Assembly (NCBI GenBank): GCA_903859795.1
Contig: CAIOOC010000015.1
Span: forward strand, 1-7,063
From: an uncultured Bacteroidia bacterium
GTDB lineage: Bacteria > Bacteroidota > Bacteroidia > Bacteroidales > Prolixibacteraceae
Direction of reading: 5' to 3'
DNA length: 7,063 bases
The notes beneath the pieces are model-generated. The model was given only the letters and a program-made list of their open reading frames with translations, was not told the DNA's origin and ran no database searches. The first letter of the stretch is position 1, and every line of letters starts with the position of its first letter. The position numbers and the translations under genes were made by a program. Shown here piece after piece: positions 1 to 6,452 of this stretch.

Positions 1-24
1 AATGAGAACAAAAGTTTGTGTGAA

Positions 25-58
25 TTGTTAGATTTTAAAATTTAAAAGGACATCTTTG
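25..58 (+). promoter_or_regulatory. Possible Bacteroidota-type promoter before the acyl-CoA dehydrogenase gene
   Basis: CATCTTTG at 51-58 matches the Bacteroidota -7 element TAnnTTTG except at its first base. A TTG at 25-27 lies 23 bases upstream, at the long end of the spacing allowed for the -33 element. Transcription would start a few bases after 58 and leave a leader of about 25 bases before the ATG at 90. This rests on pattern matching in AT-rich DNA, where chance matches are common. Confidence 0.22.
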
Positions 59-89
59 TCGGATCATTCAATTAAACTTAAGAGTAAAA

Positions 90-1619
90 ATGTCGCAACA
101 GCAACCAGAAAAAAATCAACTAATTAATTATCAAGCTAATCATGAAGGATTCCGTCAATTTCTGGAAGACTTTAAAGCAAGCATGAAGCGTGCCTTTCAT
201 CAAGAGGATAAAATTGATCAGTTTTGCAGTACCCGCGGGCTTCCACCTGCGGTTTTAACCGAATTAATGTCTTTAAATCCTATGTCCTTATGCATTCCTT
301 CACAGTATGGAGGATTCAATGGCAATGTAAAGGAGAATATCGCATTGGTTTCAGCTGCCTCATACGAATCGCTTGCACTTTCTTTAACACTTGGAATAAA
401 TAATGGACTGTTTATTCAGCCTTTTGCCAAATATGGGCAGGAATCGGCCAAGAAATTGGTTTTTGAGCAGTTTGTAAATAGCCGCAAAATGGGAGGCCTG
501 ATGATTACAGAACCTGATTTTGGCAGTGATGCGTTAAATATGAACACCTCATGTTCTGTAAAGGATGGAATTTATCATTTGAAGGGAAAGAAACATTGGG
601 CTGGATTAACGGGAATGGCCGACTATTGGATACTTACAGCTCGCCGAAAAACTGAATCATCAGGGTTAATGCGCGATATTGAAATGTTTGTCTGTGACGT
701 TAATGCCCCAAAACAAAATATTGTTGTTGAGGAATATTTTGAAAATCTGGGACTTTATCAAATTCCATACGGAAGAAACAATATTGATGTTTATATTCCT
801 GAGGAGAAAAAGCTAGTCCCCAAAACTAACGGGATTCAGATGATGCTTGACTTACTTCACAGGAGCCGGTTTCAATTTCCTGGTATGGGACTTGGAATCA
901 TTAAGCGAATTCTGGATGAGGCAATTGTTCATACCAAATCACGTTTGGTGGGTAACAAGCACTTATTCACTTACGATCAGGTTCAGCATCGTCTTTCACG
1001 TTTGCAGGCCAATTTCACTATTTGTTCTGCCTTCTGTCTAAAATCAGGAGAGATTGCAGGTGTTGAAAATGATTTATCTATTCTTGGTCTTGAGGCAAAT
1101 ATCACGAAGAGTGTTACCTCGGATATGATGCAGGAATCAGCTCAATCTTTACTTCAATTAGTAGGTGCTAAAGGTTATAAATTAAACCATATAGCTGGCC
1201 GATCAGTTGTCGATAGTCGCCCTTTTCAGATCTTTGAGGGTTCAAATGACATATTGTATAACCAAATAGCTGAATCTGTACTTAAACTGATGAAAACGGC
1301 CAAAGAGAAGAGCTTTTATCAGTTTTTGAAAGGATATGCCGGACGTGCTGCTGACCGGATTCAGGAAATGGTTAACTTTGAGCTTGAGGCACCGTTTGCC
1401 CAACGTAAACTTGTTGAATTCGGACAAGTGGTCAGCCGGATAGTTTCGATGGATCTTGTTCTATACCTTGAAGAGAAAGGATTCAGAAAAGATTTAATTG
1501 ATAATGCCCTGATTGTTTTAATACAGGAAATTTCTGCAATGCTGAATAACTTCCATTTTGCCAACGATGCTGTTGTGGTTGCGGAATACGATGAAAATAG
1601 TTTCTGGCTCGATTTCTAG
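90..1619 (+). CDS. Acyl-CoA dehydrogenase family protein with C-terminal extension
   Basis: A 509-residue flavoprotein of the acyl-CoA dehydrogenase family, which introduces an alpha-beta double bond into acyl-CoA using FAD and passes electrons to ETF; it should be cytoplasmic. Visible family marks are the FAD/substrate loop ITEPDFGSD (139-147), the beta-domain GKKHWxxxxxxADYW (166-180), the helical core with HRSRFQFPGMGLG (257-269), and LVGAKGY (357-363) leading to FEGSNDI (382-388). Glu383 sits where medium-chain enzymes carry their catalytic base (YEGT), so activity is likely. Most members have about 380 residues; this one has about 115 extra after the catalytic Glu region (from about 395), mostly predicted helix, as in longer family members. 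The ATG at 90 is the first after an in-frame TAA at 36-38; only a weak AAGAG (80-84) precedes it. It is followed by a strong terminator, so it is probably monocistronic within this window. Chain-length specificity cannot be read from the sequence. Confidence 0.92.
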   Translation: MSQQQPEKNQLINYQANHEGFRQFLEDFKASMKRAFHQEDKIDQFCSTRGLPPAVLTELMSLNPMSLCIPSQYGGFNGNVKENIALVSAASYESLALSLTLGINNGLFIQPFAKYGQESAKKLVFEQFVNSRKMGGLMITEPDFGSDALNMNTSCSVKDGIYHLKGKKHWAGLTGMADYWILTARRKTESSGLMRDIEMFVCDVNAPKQNIVVEEYFENLGLYQIPYGRNNIDVYIPEEKKLVPKTNGIQMMLDLLHRSRFQFPGMGLGIIKRILDEAIVHTKSRLVGNKHLFTYDQVQHRLSRLQANFTICSAFCLKSGEIAGVENDLSILGLEANITKSVTSDMMQESAQSLLQLVGAKGYKLNHIAGRSVVDSRPFQIFEGSNDILYNQIAESVLKLMKTAKEKSFYQFLKGYAGRAADRIQEMVNFELEAPFAQRKLVEFGQVVSRIVSMDLVLYLEEKGFRKDLIDNALIVLIQEISAMLNNFHFANDAVVVAEYDENSFWLDF

Positions 1620-1690
1620 ACAAAGTTTTCAGTCTGATATATAATCAGCTCTTATTCCAATGTAGGATTGAAGAGTGGTTCTCAAAAGAT

Positions 1691-1734
1691 AAAACCTTAA
1701 GATGTCAGATTTACTGTCACTTAAGGTTTTTTTT
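1691..1734 (+). terminator. Rho-independent terminator after the acyl-CoA dehydrogenase gene
   Basis: AAAACCTTAAG (1691-1701) pairs perfectly with CTTAAGGTTTT (1720-1730). The interior adds further pairs (GT/AC-type pairs and CAG/CTG) closing on a small ATTTA loop at 1709-1713. An uninterrupted run of eight T runs from 1727 to 1734. It begins 71 bases after the stop codon at 1619. The A-rich 5' arm could also work in the other direction, but no gene converges on it here. Confidence 0.9.
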
Positions 1735-1876
1735 ATTATTATAACCAGGATTTTCAATTACTTATTTTATGTTGTGAAACATCTTACAGTCCATTCTCAT
1801 TTTTCGTATATTCGTGGCGTGATCGTACACGGTAATTACCTCGCAAACGGATTTAAAACATTTAAGTTTCAGAGTT

Positions 1877-3226
1877 ATGTCTAACAGAAGAAAATTTATT
1901 CAGAACTCAGCAGTGGGCGCTGCAGGGTTGACATTAGGTGGACTAGGAATGAGCTCAAAGAGCTACGGCCGCATTATTGGTGCTAATGATCGGGTTAAGG
2001 TTGGTATACTTGGCTTTTCCGGTCGTTTTGAGGGGGCTTTGGGATTAGCCTTTCAGAAATTTGCGAAGGAGATGAATTTTGAATTTGCATCTGTCTGCGA
2101 TATCTGGAATAAGCGACGGGCTGACGGAATTGAGTGGGTTAAAAAGCACAATGGAACCACCCCGCTTGAAGCGCGCAATACCGATGAGTTTTATAATCAG
2201 AAGATGGATGCAGTGATTATTTCAACTGCAGACTTTCAACATGCCGTTTTATGTGGACAATCGGTTCAGGCTGGTATGCATGTATACTGTGAAAAGCCGT
2301 TTGCCGAGACGATGGACGATGCAATTTTTGCAAAAAAAGCTGTTAAAGAGACTGGAAAGGTGGTTCAGATTGGTTCTCAGCGGCGATCCGGCGCAAATTA
2401 TCAGGCGGCGCATGATTATATTCAGGCGGGGAAATTTGGTAAAATATGTGCCGTTGAAATGACATGGAATGTGAATCAGCCTGGGCGCTGGCGGCGGGTT
2501 AAAGAGGTCGCTTCGATCAAAGAGACGGATACCGATTGGAAACGTTTTTTGTTAAACCGTCCATTTGAAAATTGGGATCCGCGTAAATATTTGGAATTTA
2601 GATTGTTTTGGCCCTATTCCTCAGGAATTCCCGGACAATGGATGTCGCACCAGATTGATACGGTACATTGGTTTTCTCACCTGCCTCATCCACGTTCGGT
2701 TGCGGCAAATGGTGGAGTTTATGTTTGGAAGGATGGCCGCAGGAATTTCGATACGATGAGCGCTGTGTTTGATTACGGCCCATTAGATAAAATAGACGAA
2801 GGTTTTCAGGTAATTTATTCATCACGCCAAACCAACGAAGCTGGCGGGACGAAGGAGTGGTATTTTTCAAATGGAGGGAAACTTGATCTTGATACGAATA
2901 AAATTACTTCAGACGGGGGACTCAAAGAGAAGTATGCCAAAGAGATGGGGATGAAGGAAAATTTACTTTCTGAATTTGTCCTTCCGCAGGAAAAAGTTGA
3001 GACAAACTCCAATACTGGCGCAGATGGTTTAACCAATGCCCATATGAAGAACTGGATGGATTGTGTCCGTGCCAATAACACAATGACCAATGCACCTGTA
3101 GAAGCAGGCTATAGTCATGCTATTGCCATTGTGATGACGTCCGCAGCGCTTCGTACGGGCCAGAAAGCCACTTTTGATGAGAAGACTCAGCAGGTGATGG
3201 CAGGGGGGAAGGTTTTTAAATATTAA
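1877..3226 (+). CDS. Tat-exported Gfo/Idh/MocA family NAD(P)-dependent oxidoreductase
   Basis: A 449-residue dinucleotide-dependent oxidoreductase, probably acting on a sugar or sugar derivative in the periplasm. The N-terminus has a twin-arginine signal: SNRRKF (2-7), then a small hydrophobic stretch rich in Gly/Ala (about 11-25). The Rossmann domain starts at KVGILGFSGRF (41-51), a relaxed GxxGxxG-type loop. The family's CEKPFAET motif is at 138-145, with Lys140 the expected catalytic/cofactor lysine. The second-domain active site is GQWMSHQIDTVHWF (253-266), with Asp261 and His264 as the usual D-x-x-H pair. Length is typical of the Tat-signal members common in Bacteroidota and Planctomycetes. 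The ATG at 1877 is chosen because the RR motif follows at once; no Shine-Dalgarno is visible. TATATTCG (1807-1814) resembles a -7 box but lacks a convincing -33 partner. The substrate is unknown: inositol, glucose, other hexoses and uronates are all possible. Confidence 0.92.
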   Translation: MSNRRKFIQNSAVGAAGLTLGGLGMSSKSYGRIIGANDRVKVGILGFSGRFEGALGLAFQKFAKEMNFEFASVCDIWNKRRADGIEWVKKHNGTTPLEARNTDEFYNQKMDAVIISTADFQHAVLCGQSVQAGMHVYCEKPFAETMDDAIFAKKAVKETGKVVQIGSQRRSGANYQAAHDYIQAGKFGKICAVEMTWNVNQPGRWRRVKEVASIKETDTDWKRFLLNRPFENWDPRKYLEFRLFWPYSSGIPGQWMSHQIDTVHWFSHLPHPRSVAANGGVYVWKDGRRNFDTMSAVFDYGPLDKIDEGFQVIYSSRQTNEAGGTKEWYFSNGGKLDLDTNKITSDGGLKEKYAKEMGMKENLLSEFVLPQEKVETNSNTGADGLTNAHMKNWMDCVRANNTMTNAPVEAGYSHAIAIVMTSAALRTGQKATFDEKTQQVMAGGKVFKY

Positions 3227-3237
3227 TATTTTAATCT

Positions 3238-3267
3238 TGGAGAGCCACATAATCATATGGCTCTCCA
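3238..3267 (+). terminator. Strong hairpin just after the oxidoreductase gene, no T-tract
   Basis: TGGAGAGCCA (3238-3247) pairs perfectly with TGGCTCTCCA (3258-3267). After one C-A mismatch, two more pairs (AT/AT) close on an AATC loop at 3251-3254. It lies 12 bases after the stop of the oxidoreductase. No T run follows on either strand, so it is not a classical intrinsic terminator; it may protect the mRNA 3' end or act together with the second hairpin at 3288-3323. Confidence 0.55.
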
Positions 3268-3287
3268 GGTTAACCCCTATACTTAAT

Positions 3288-3323
3288 TTCAATCTAGTGG
3301 GTTTAAACCAAGTGTAGATTGAA
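3288..3323. terminator. Second inverted repeat between convergent genes
   Basis: TTCAATCTA (3288-3296) and TAGATTGAA (3315-3323) form a 9-bp stem. The enclosed 18 bases contain the self-complementary GGTTTAAACC (3300-3309). On the + strand the stem is followed by T-rich sequence (TTGTTTGTATT), so it could terminate transcription from the oxidoreductase side. On the - strand it lies about 60 bases after the stop of the glucan-binding protein gene, without a T run. A shared bidirectional terminator region is the simplest reading. Confidence 0.45.
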
Positions 3324-3385
3324 TTGTTTGTATTCCATTTTGTCTTACCTGTCTGAAATTACCCAATATTGCAGATAGATTCTTA

Positions 3386-4828
3386 TTACTCCATCCATAT
3401 CACTGAATTATTTGTGTTGTATTCATTTTGCTCGTAGAGCGTGTTATCAGGATCGAGGATCCATGTGCCATCAAGGACGAATTTGTAAGTGTATTTTCCC
3501 GGTTTCAGATAAAGTGGCAGAACCCATTTACCATCCTGTTTTATCATCCTGTAACCATGAATATCCCATCCATTGAAACTTCCCGTAACTATTGCAGTTC
3601 TAATGTACTGGTATTTTTTGAGTTCGAACATGTGATTGGCTTTTAAGGCGATAAACGAGTTTTCTTTATCGCCAGATCCGGCAGTGAAGGGATTTAACGG
3701 ATCCAGAATCCACTTTCCATCGACAATGAATTTGTATTCATAGTTGCCCGGCGCAACAACATAGGGAAGCTGCCATCCGCTTTTTGTTTTATCCATCACA
3801 AGTTCATTTTCGTTCCAATTGTTAAAAGACCCTGTCAGAACAACTTTATTGGCAATTGTAAATCCTTCCAATTTAAAGAGATACGGCTCTCCTATGCCCA
3901 GAAATGAATTAAGATTCCCTTCACCATCTTTGCGGAAAACGGGATTTGCGGGATCTGTCATCCACTGGTAGTCAACAATAAATTTATAGGCATAGGTACC
4001 ATCCCTGAGATAAATGGGGAGTGACCACCCATTGTTTGTCCGGTTCATCATTAAACCCTGTGGATTCCATTTGAAGAAATTGCCTGTGACGACAACCTTT
4101 CGTGATCCCTGATACCCTTCGAGTTCAAAAAGATGATTGCAGCAAAATACTATTGAGTTATATCCATCAGCTCCATCATCCTCCCGGAGTTTATTGTTCG
4201 GATCTGATTTCCATTTACCGTCAATAATATATTTATAAGTGTATTTTCCAGGTTTTAAATGTACCTCGATCATCCAACCGTCATTTACCCGACTCATCGG
4301 TGTCCGGGTAGTGCTCCATCCGTTAAAACTTCCTGACAGATAGACGTTACCTGCCTCTTTAAATGCCGGAAGATAAAATTTTGCTTTATTTTGGTCATAG
4401 TTAAAAACATATGGAAATTTCAGATCATTTACCCCATAAACAACCGGCGATTCGTCAACCTTCCCCCTGAAGTTCATCCATTTGTCAATCACTAGAAAAA
4501 GATCATTGATTTGTAGGGTTTTATCTGATTTGGAATTTACAGACTTGGAAAGCTCAACAATCGTGGATTTAATCTTTTTTATATTCCATGTCTCATCATT
4601 AGCAACAATCATCGATTTCCCGTTATATACCTGAACAATAAGAGTACTATCCAGATCAAACAGGTTTGTAAGTTCTTTCTTTTCCTTTGCTGTCCAGGTC
4701 AGATTAAGTGTAAAAATGATACGTCCATTTTCGACACGACAAATTTTCTCAGGATTAAACTGAGCAAATGTTGTTGTAAAACTGAATATTCCGAGTAACA
4801 GTAGAATATGGCTGGAATACTTCTTCAT
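3386..4828 (-). CDS. Secreted protein with four AMPK-beta/CBM48-type glycogen-binding repeats
   Basis: A 480-residue exported protein of unknown function. Residues 1-22 form a signal peptide (MKK, hydrophobic core LLLLGIF, FA/Q cleavage with Gln at +1). Residues 24 to about 148 form an N-terminal region I do not recognise. Four tandem beta-sandwich repeats follow to the last residues, spaced 83-84 residues apart: G-S/N-F-x-x-W at 166-171, 249-254, 333-338 and 416-421, each followed by Y-x-Y-K-[FY]-I/V-x-D-x-x-W. This closely resembles the AMPK-beta glycogen-binding domain. No catalytic domain or membrane anchor is present and the protein ends directly after repeat 4, so binding alpha-glucan or acting as a scaffold is more likely than catalysis. 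Its only cysteines are C30, C229 and C230. The start overlaps the stop of the upstream protease gene by ATGA and is preceded by purine-rich AAGAAGAAAT. Localisation (periplasm or surface) is unclear; there is no lipobox and no sorting domain. Confidence 0.88.
   Translation of the reverse strand: MKKYSSHILLLLGIFSFTTTFAQFNPEKICRVENGRIIFTLNLTWTAKEKKELTNLFDLDSTLIVQVYNGKSMIVANDETWNIKKIKSTIVELSKSVNSKSDKTLQINDLFLVIDKWMNFRGKVDESPVVYGVNDLKFPYVFNYDQNKAKFYLPAFKEAGNVYLSGSFNGWSTTRTPMSRVNDGWMIEVHLKPGKYTYKYIIDGKWKSDPNNKLREDDGADGYNSIVFCCNHLFELEGYQGSRKVVVTGNFFKWNPQGLMMNRTNNGWSLPIYLRDGTYAYKFIVDYQWMTDPANPVFRKDGEGNLNSFLGIGEPYLFKLEGFTIANKVVLTGSFNNWNENELVMDKTKSGWQLPYVVAPGNYEYKFIVDGKWILDPLNPFTAGSGDKENSFIALKANHMFELKKYQYIRTAIVTGSFNGWDIHGYRMIKQDGKWVLPLYLKPGKYTYKFVLDGTWILDPDNTLYEQNEYNTNNSVIWME
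3395..4381 (-). repeat. Four tandem glycogen-binding-domain coding repeats (about 250 bp each)
   Basis: The repeats encode residues about 150-228, 233-309, 317-394 and 400-478 of the secreted protein, roughly 4381-4145, 4132-3902, 3880-3647 and 3631-3395. They are similar as protein but clearly diverged as DNA, which suggests old duplication and sustained selection. Each keeps the four positions that contact sugar in AMPK-beta1 (W100, K126, W133, N150): W171/K199/W206/N224, W254/K282/W289/N307, W338/K366/W373/N390 and W421/K449/W456/N474. Repeat 2 departs most in the loops (FFKW for FNGW, DYQW for DGKW). Confidence 0.85.
4825..4828 (-). other. ATGA stop/start overlap (translational coupling)
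   Basis: Read on the - strand, ATGA joins the start of the glucan-binding protein (ATG, 4828-4826) to the stop of the aspartic protease (TGA, 4827-4825). The last protease codons supply the purine-rich AAAAAAGAAGAAAT in front of the ATG. This arrangement commonly lets ribosomes finishing the first gene start the second, and it shows that the two genes share an mRNA. Confidence 0.85.
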
Positions 4829-5886
4829 ATTTCTTCTTTTTTAGAAAACCGGATCCCAAACTGTTTTTTTACAAAATTTATGCAAAAGGTGCCTTGTTGA
4901 AGGAAGTTATATCCAAGCATCCCGTCGGTCCTGGTGCCATATACGTCGCTTAAGGCATCAAGATTCGTGATTATAGTCTCCATTTGACTGATCTCTTTTT
5001 CTCCGATTTTGAAATCGTTCATCCGTCCAAATAACACCTCCGAGCGAGCTGAACCTGCCCCTTTCAAAATTGACCGACGCATAATTGTCAGGGTGTTCAG
5101 AATACTTTTGTTTGAATCACTGCTTATTGCATTGGTTTCGGCAGCGGTATCGAAGCAGAAATTAAGACTTTTACCTGCGATTCTTCCTCTAATGAAAACG
5201 ATATTTGTATTTCCTTCAATTTTTTGGATAAAGTCTGTTTTAAATTCAGAAGCGATATGGTTCACTCTTTCGCCCCTCTTGTCAATCCTAATTAATTTAA
5301 GTTCACTATTTTGCGGATCAATAATAATTTCAAGATTTCTCATCATGCTAAAACCTATCAATCCCAGTATTTTAACACCTCTGTGATTTTCAATATGCCC
5401 CAGATTCACCAGGTCGGCTTTAAGATTTTTGTATGAAATCCCTGAAAATTCTATTTTGCCGATCGCTATTTGCTCGACTGGTCCGACATTGCCGGTGATG
5501 CCGTTTGAAATTCCACCAGCTGATTTTGTATAATTTCTGAAATATGTATTATTTAAAACGAGTCCGTTGGCCCCCGTGTCGAAAACAAGGTTGCCAATCT
5601 GGTCGTCTATTTTCGCTTCGATAAGAAACAATCGTCCTGCTCGTTTCAGAGGAATTACAACAGAATCTGAATTGAGATTGAATTCAGGAGAGTAGGTATT
5701 GGATTGGAAAGTTAGGAATGGGAAATTTGACAGGTTGTTTGAATAATATGCAGACAGTTCCGGAGACTTGATAATATTAAACGATAAACAGAAAGCCCAT
5801 GTCAATAGAAATAACAGCACGGCAAAGTTTAACTGTATTCTATGTTTGACCCAAATTAGACAATTTTTTATAACTCTTATAAACAT
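4825..5886 (-). CDS. Membrane-anchored two-lobed (pepsin/retropepsin-like) aspartic protease
   Basis: A 353-residue clan AA aspartic protease, probably acting in the periplasm. A short basic N-terminus (K7, K14, R16) precedes one hydrophobic segment (about 19-37), an uncleaved anchor or signal peptide. Two retropepsin-like lobes follow. Lobe 1 has FDTGANGLVLN (102-112), the catalytic DTG with Asp103, then GLIGFSMMRN (175-184). Lobe 2 has FDTAAETNAIS (245-255), with Asp246 in DTA rather than DTG, then GMLGYNFLQ (322-330). The hydrophobic-hydrophobic-Gly element after each Asp loop is the usual structural partner of the active site, so both half-sites look intact and one chain could form a pepsin-like active site. 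No PDZ domain, unlike many related Bacteroidota proteins. It starts 29 bp after the archaemetzincin gene, without a clear Shine-Dalgarno, and its stop overlaps the glucan-binding protein start. Substrate unknown; that protein or another envelope protein is conceivable but not shown. Confidence 0.87.
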   Translation of the reverse strand: MFIRVIKNCLIWVKHRIQLNFAVLLFLLTWAFCLSFNIIKSPELSAYYSNNLSNFPFLTFQSNTYSPEFNLNSDSVVIPLKRAGRLFLIEAKIDDQIGNLVFDTGANGLVLNNTYFRNYTKSAGGISNGITGNVGPVEQIAIGKIEFSGISYKNLKADLVNLGHIENHRGVKILGLIGFSMMRNLEIIIDPQNSELKLIRIDKRGERVNHIASEFKTDFIQKIEGNTNIVFIRGRIAGKSLNFCFDTAAETNAISSDSNKSILNTLTIMRRSILKGAGSARSEVLFGRMNDFKIGEKEISQMETIITNLDALSDVYGTRTDGMLGYNFLQQGTFCINFVKKQFGIRFSKKEEI

Positions 5887-5915
5887 CAGGAATTACTGGT
5901 TCAGACTATAAATAA

Positions 5916-6452
5916 TTAATGAAGGAGATCGAGTTTATCATGGCATTTATGACAAAGGTGCAATTTTTTCTGATCAACATCTTCAAGATAAGTACTTGAA
6001 CGCATTACGCAGATTGGGTTGTCGCAATGGATTAAGCCCAGGGTATGACCCAGTTCGTGTATCACCTCTTTTTTTGCACGCTCTATTAATATTTGGTCAT
6101 TTTGAGGCATGCCGTACCTTTCGTTTGCAAGGCGGTAGATTGATGCTATTCCGGTTCGGCCGTTTAAAAAGGCCTGTCCGAAGATGTAGGTAAGGATCGG
6201 AATATATAGGTCAACATTAAATATTCCGAGGGTCTTAAATGATTCTGGAAATGAGAGAGTATCAACCATTTTTAACAGGCTGTTCCCGTTATATTGCCGG
6301 CGAGCAGGATCATAGAATTCACTTAAATCGATATGTCCATCCCTAATATTGACTGCAAAGCCGAGTTCCGGTCTTACAGCTTTAGCGATATTCTCCAGAA
6401 AATCAGGCTCATAAAACCCAAAGGAGACTAACGTTATGGTTTGAACATTCAC
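5916..6452 (-). CDS. amzA: Archaemetzincin (family M54 zinc metalloprotease)
   Basis: A 178-residue protein with the archaemetzincin signature. The catalytic zinc site is HELGHTLGLIH (132-142), ligands His132, His136 and His142 with general base Glu133. It runs directly into C143-x4-C148-x-M150 and then C167-H-K-C170, so four cysteines are placed to hold a second, structural zinc, as the family does. Sixteen residues separate Met150 from Cys167; the family pattern I recall has 17. Length fits the compact prokaryotic members (about 180 residues), which lack signal peptides; none is seen here, so it should be cytoplasmic. These enzymes are thought to be aminopeptidase-like or highly selective proteases, with no well-defined bacterial role. 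The start is GTG at 6452: an in-frame TAA lies 18 bases upstream and no ATG occurs nearby. It is the first gene of a - strand run, followed after 29 bp by the aspartic protease gene. Confidence 0.92.
   Translation of the reverse strand: MNVQTITLVSFGFYEPDFLENIAKAVRPELGFAVNIRDGHIDLSEFYDPARRQYNGNSLLKMVDTLSFPESFKTLGIFNVDLYIPILTYIFGQAFLNGRTGIASIYRLANERYGMPQNDQILIERAKKEVIHELGHTLGLIHCDNPICVMRSSTYLEDVDQKKLHLCHKCHDKLDLLH

Noticed and set aside
1702..1884. A 60-codon + strand open frame between the two + strand genes
   Set aside because: It starts inside the terminator stem, reads through its T-tract (Phe/Ile-rich run), overlaps the next gene's start and has no ribosome binding site or recognisable sequence.
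2598..3292. Three overlapping - strand open frames of 87-91 codons
   Set aside because: They are antisense to the oxidoreductase gene and its 3' flank, low in complexity of any motif, and explained by the codon pattern of the real gene.
3395..4381. CRISPR-like or recent DNA tandem repeat array
   Set aside because: The periodicity is at protein level, about 250 bp with diverged DNA, and lies wholly inside a coding frame.
3386..4828. Calling the repeat protein a glycogen-branching enzyme, pullulanase or AMPK subunit
   Set aside because: Only binding modules are present; there is no GH13 catalytic barrel or kinase-binding region, and the protein is exported.
5009..5386. A 125-codon + strand open frame
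   Set aside because: It is fully antisense to the aspartic protease, whose frame carries clear family motifs; the antisense translation shows no domain character.
5996..6193. A 65-codon + strand open frame rich in Arg
   Set aside because: Antisense to the archaemetzincin gene across its zinc-site codons; no motif or ribosome binding site.
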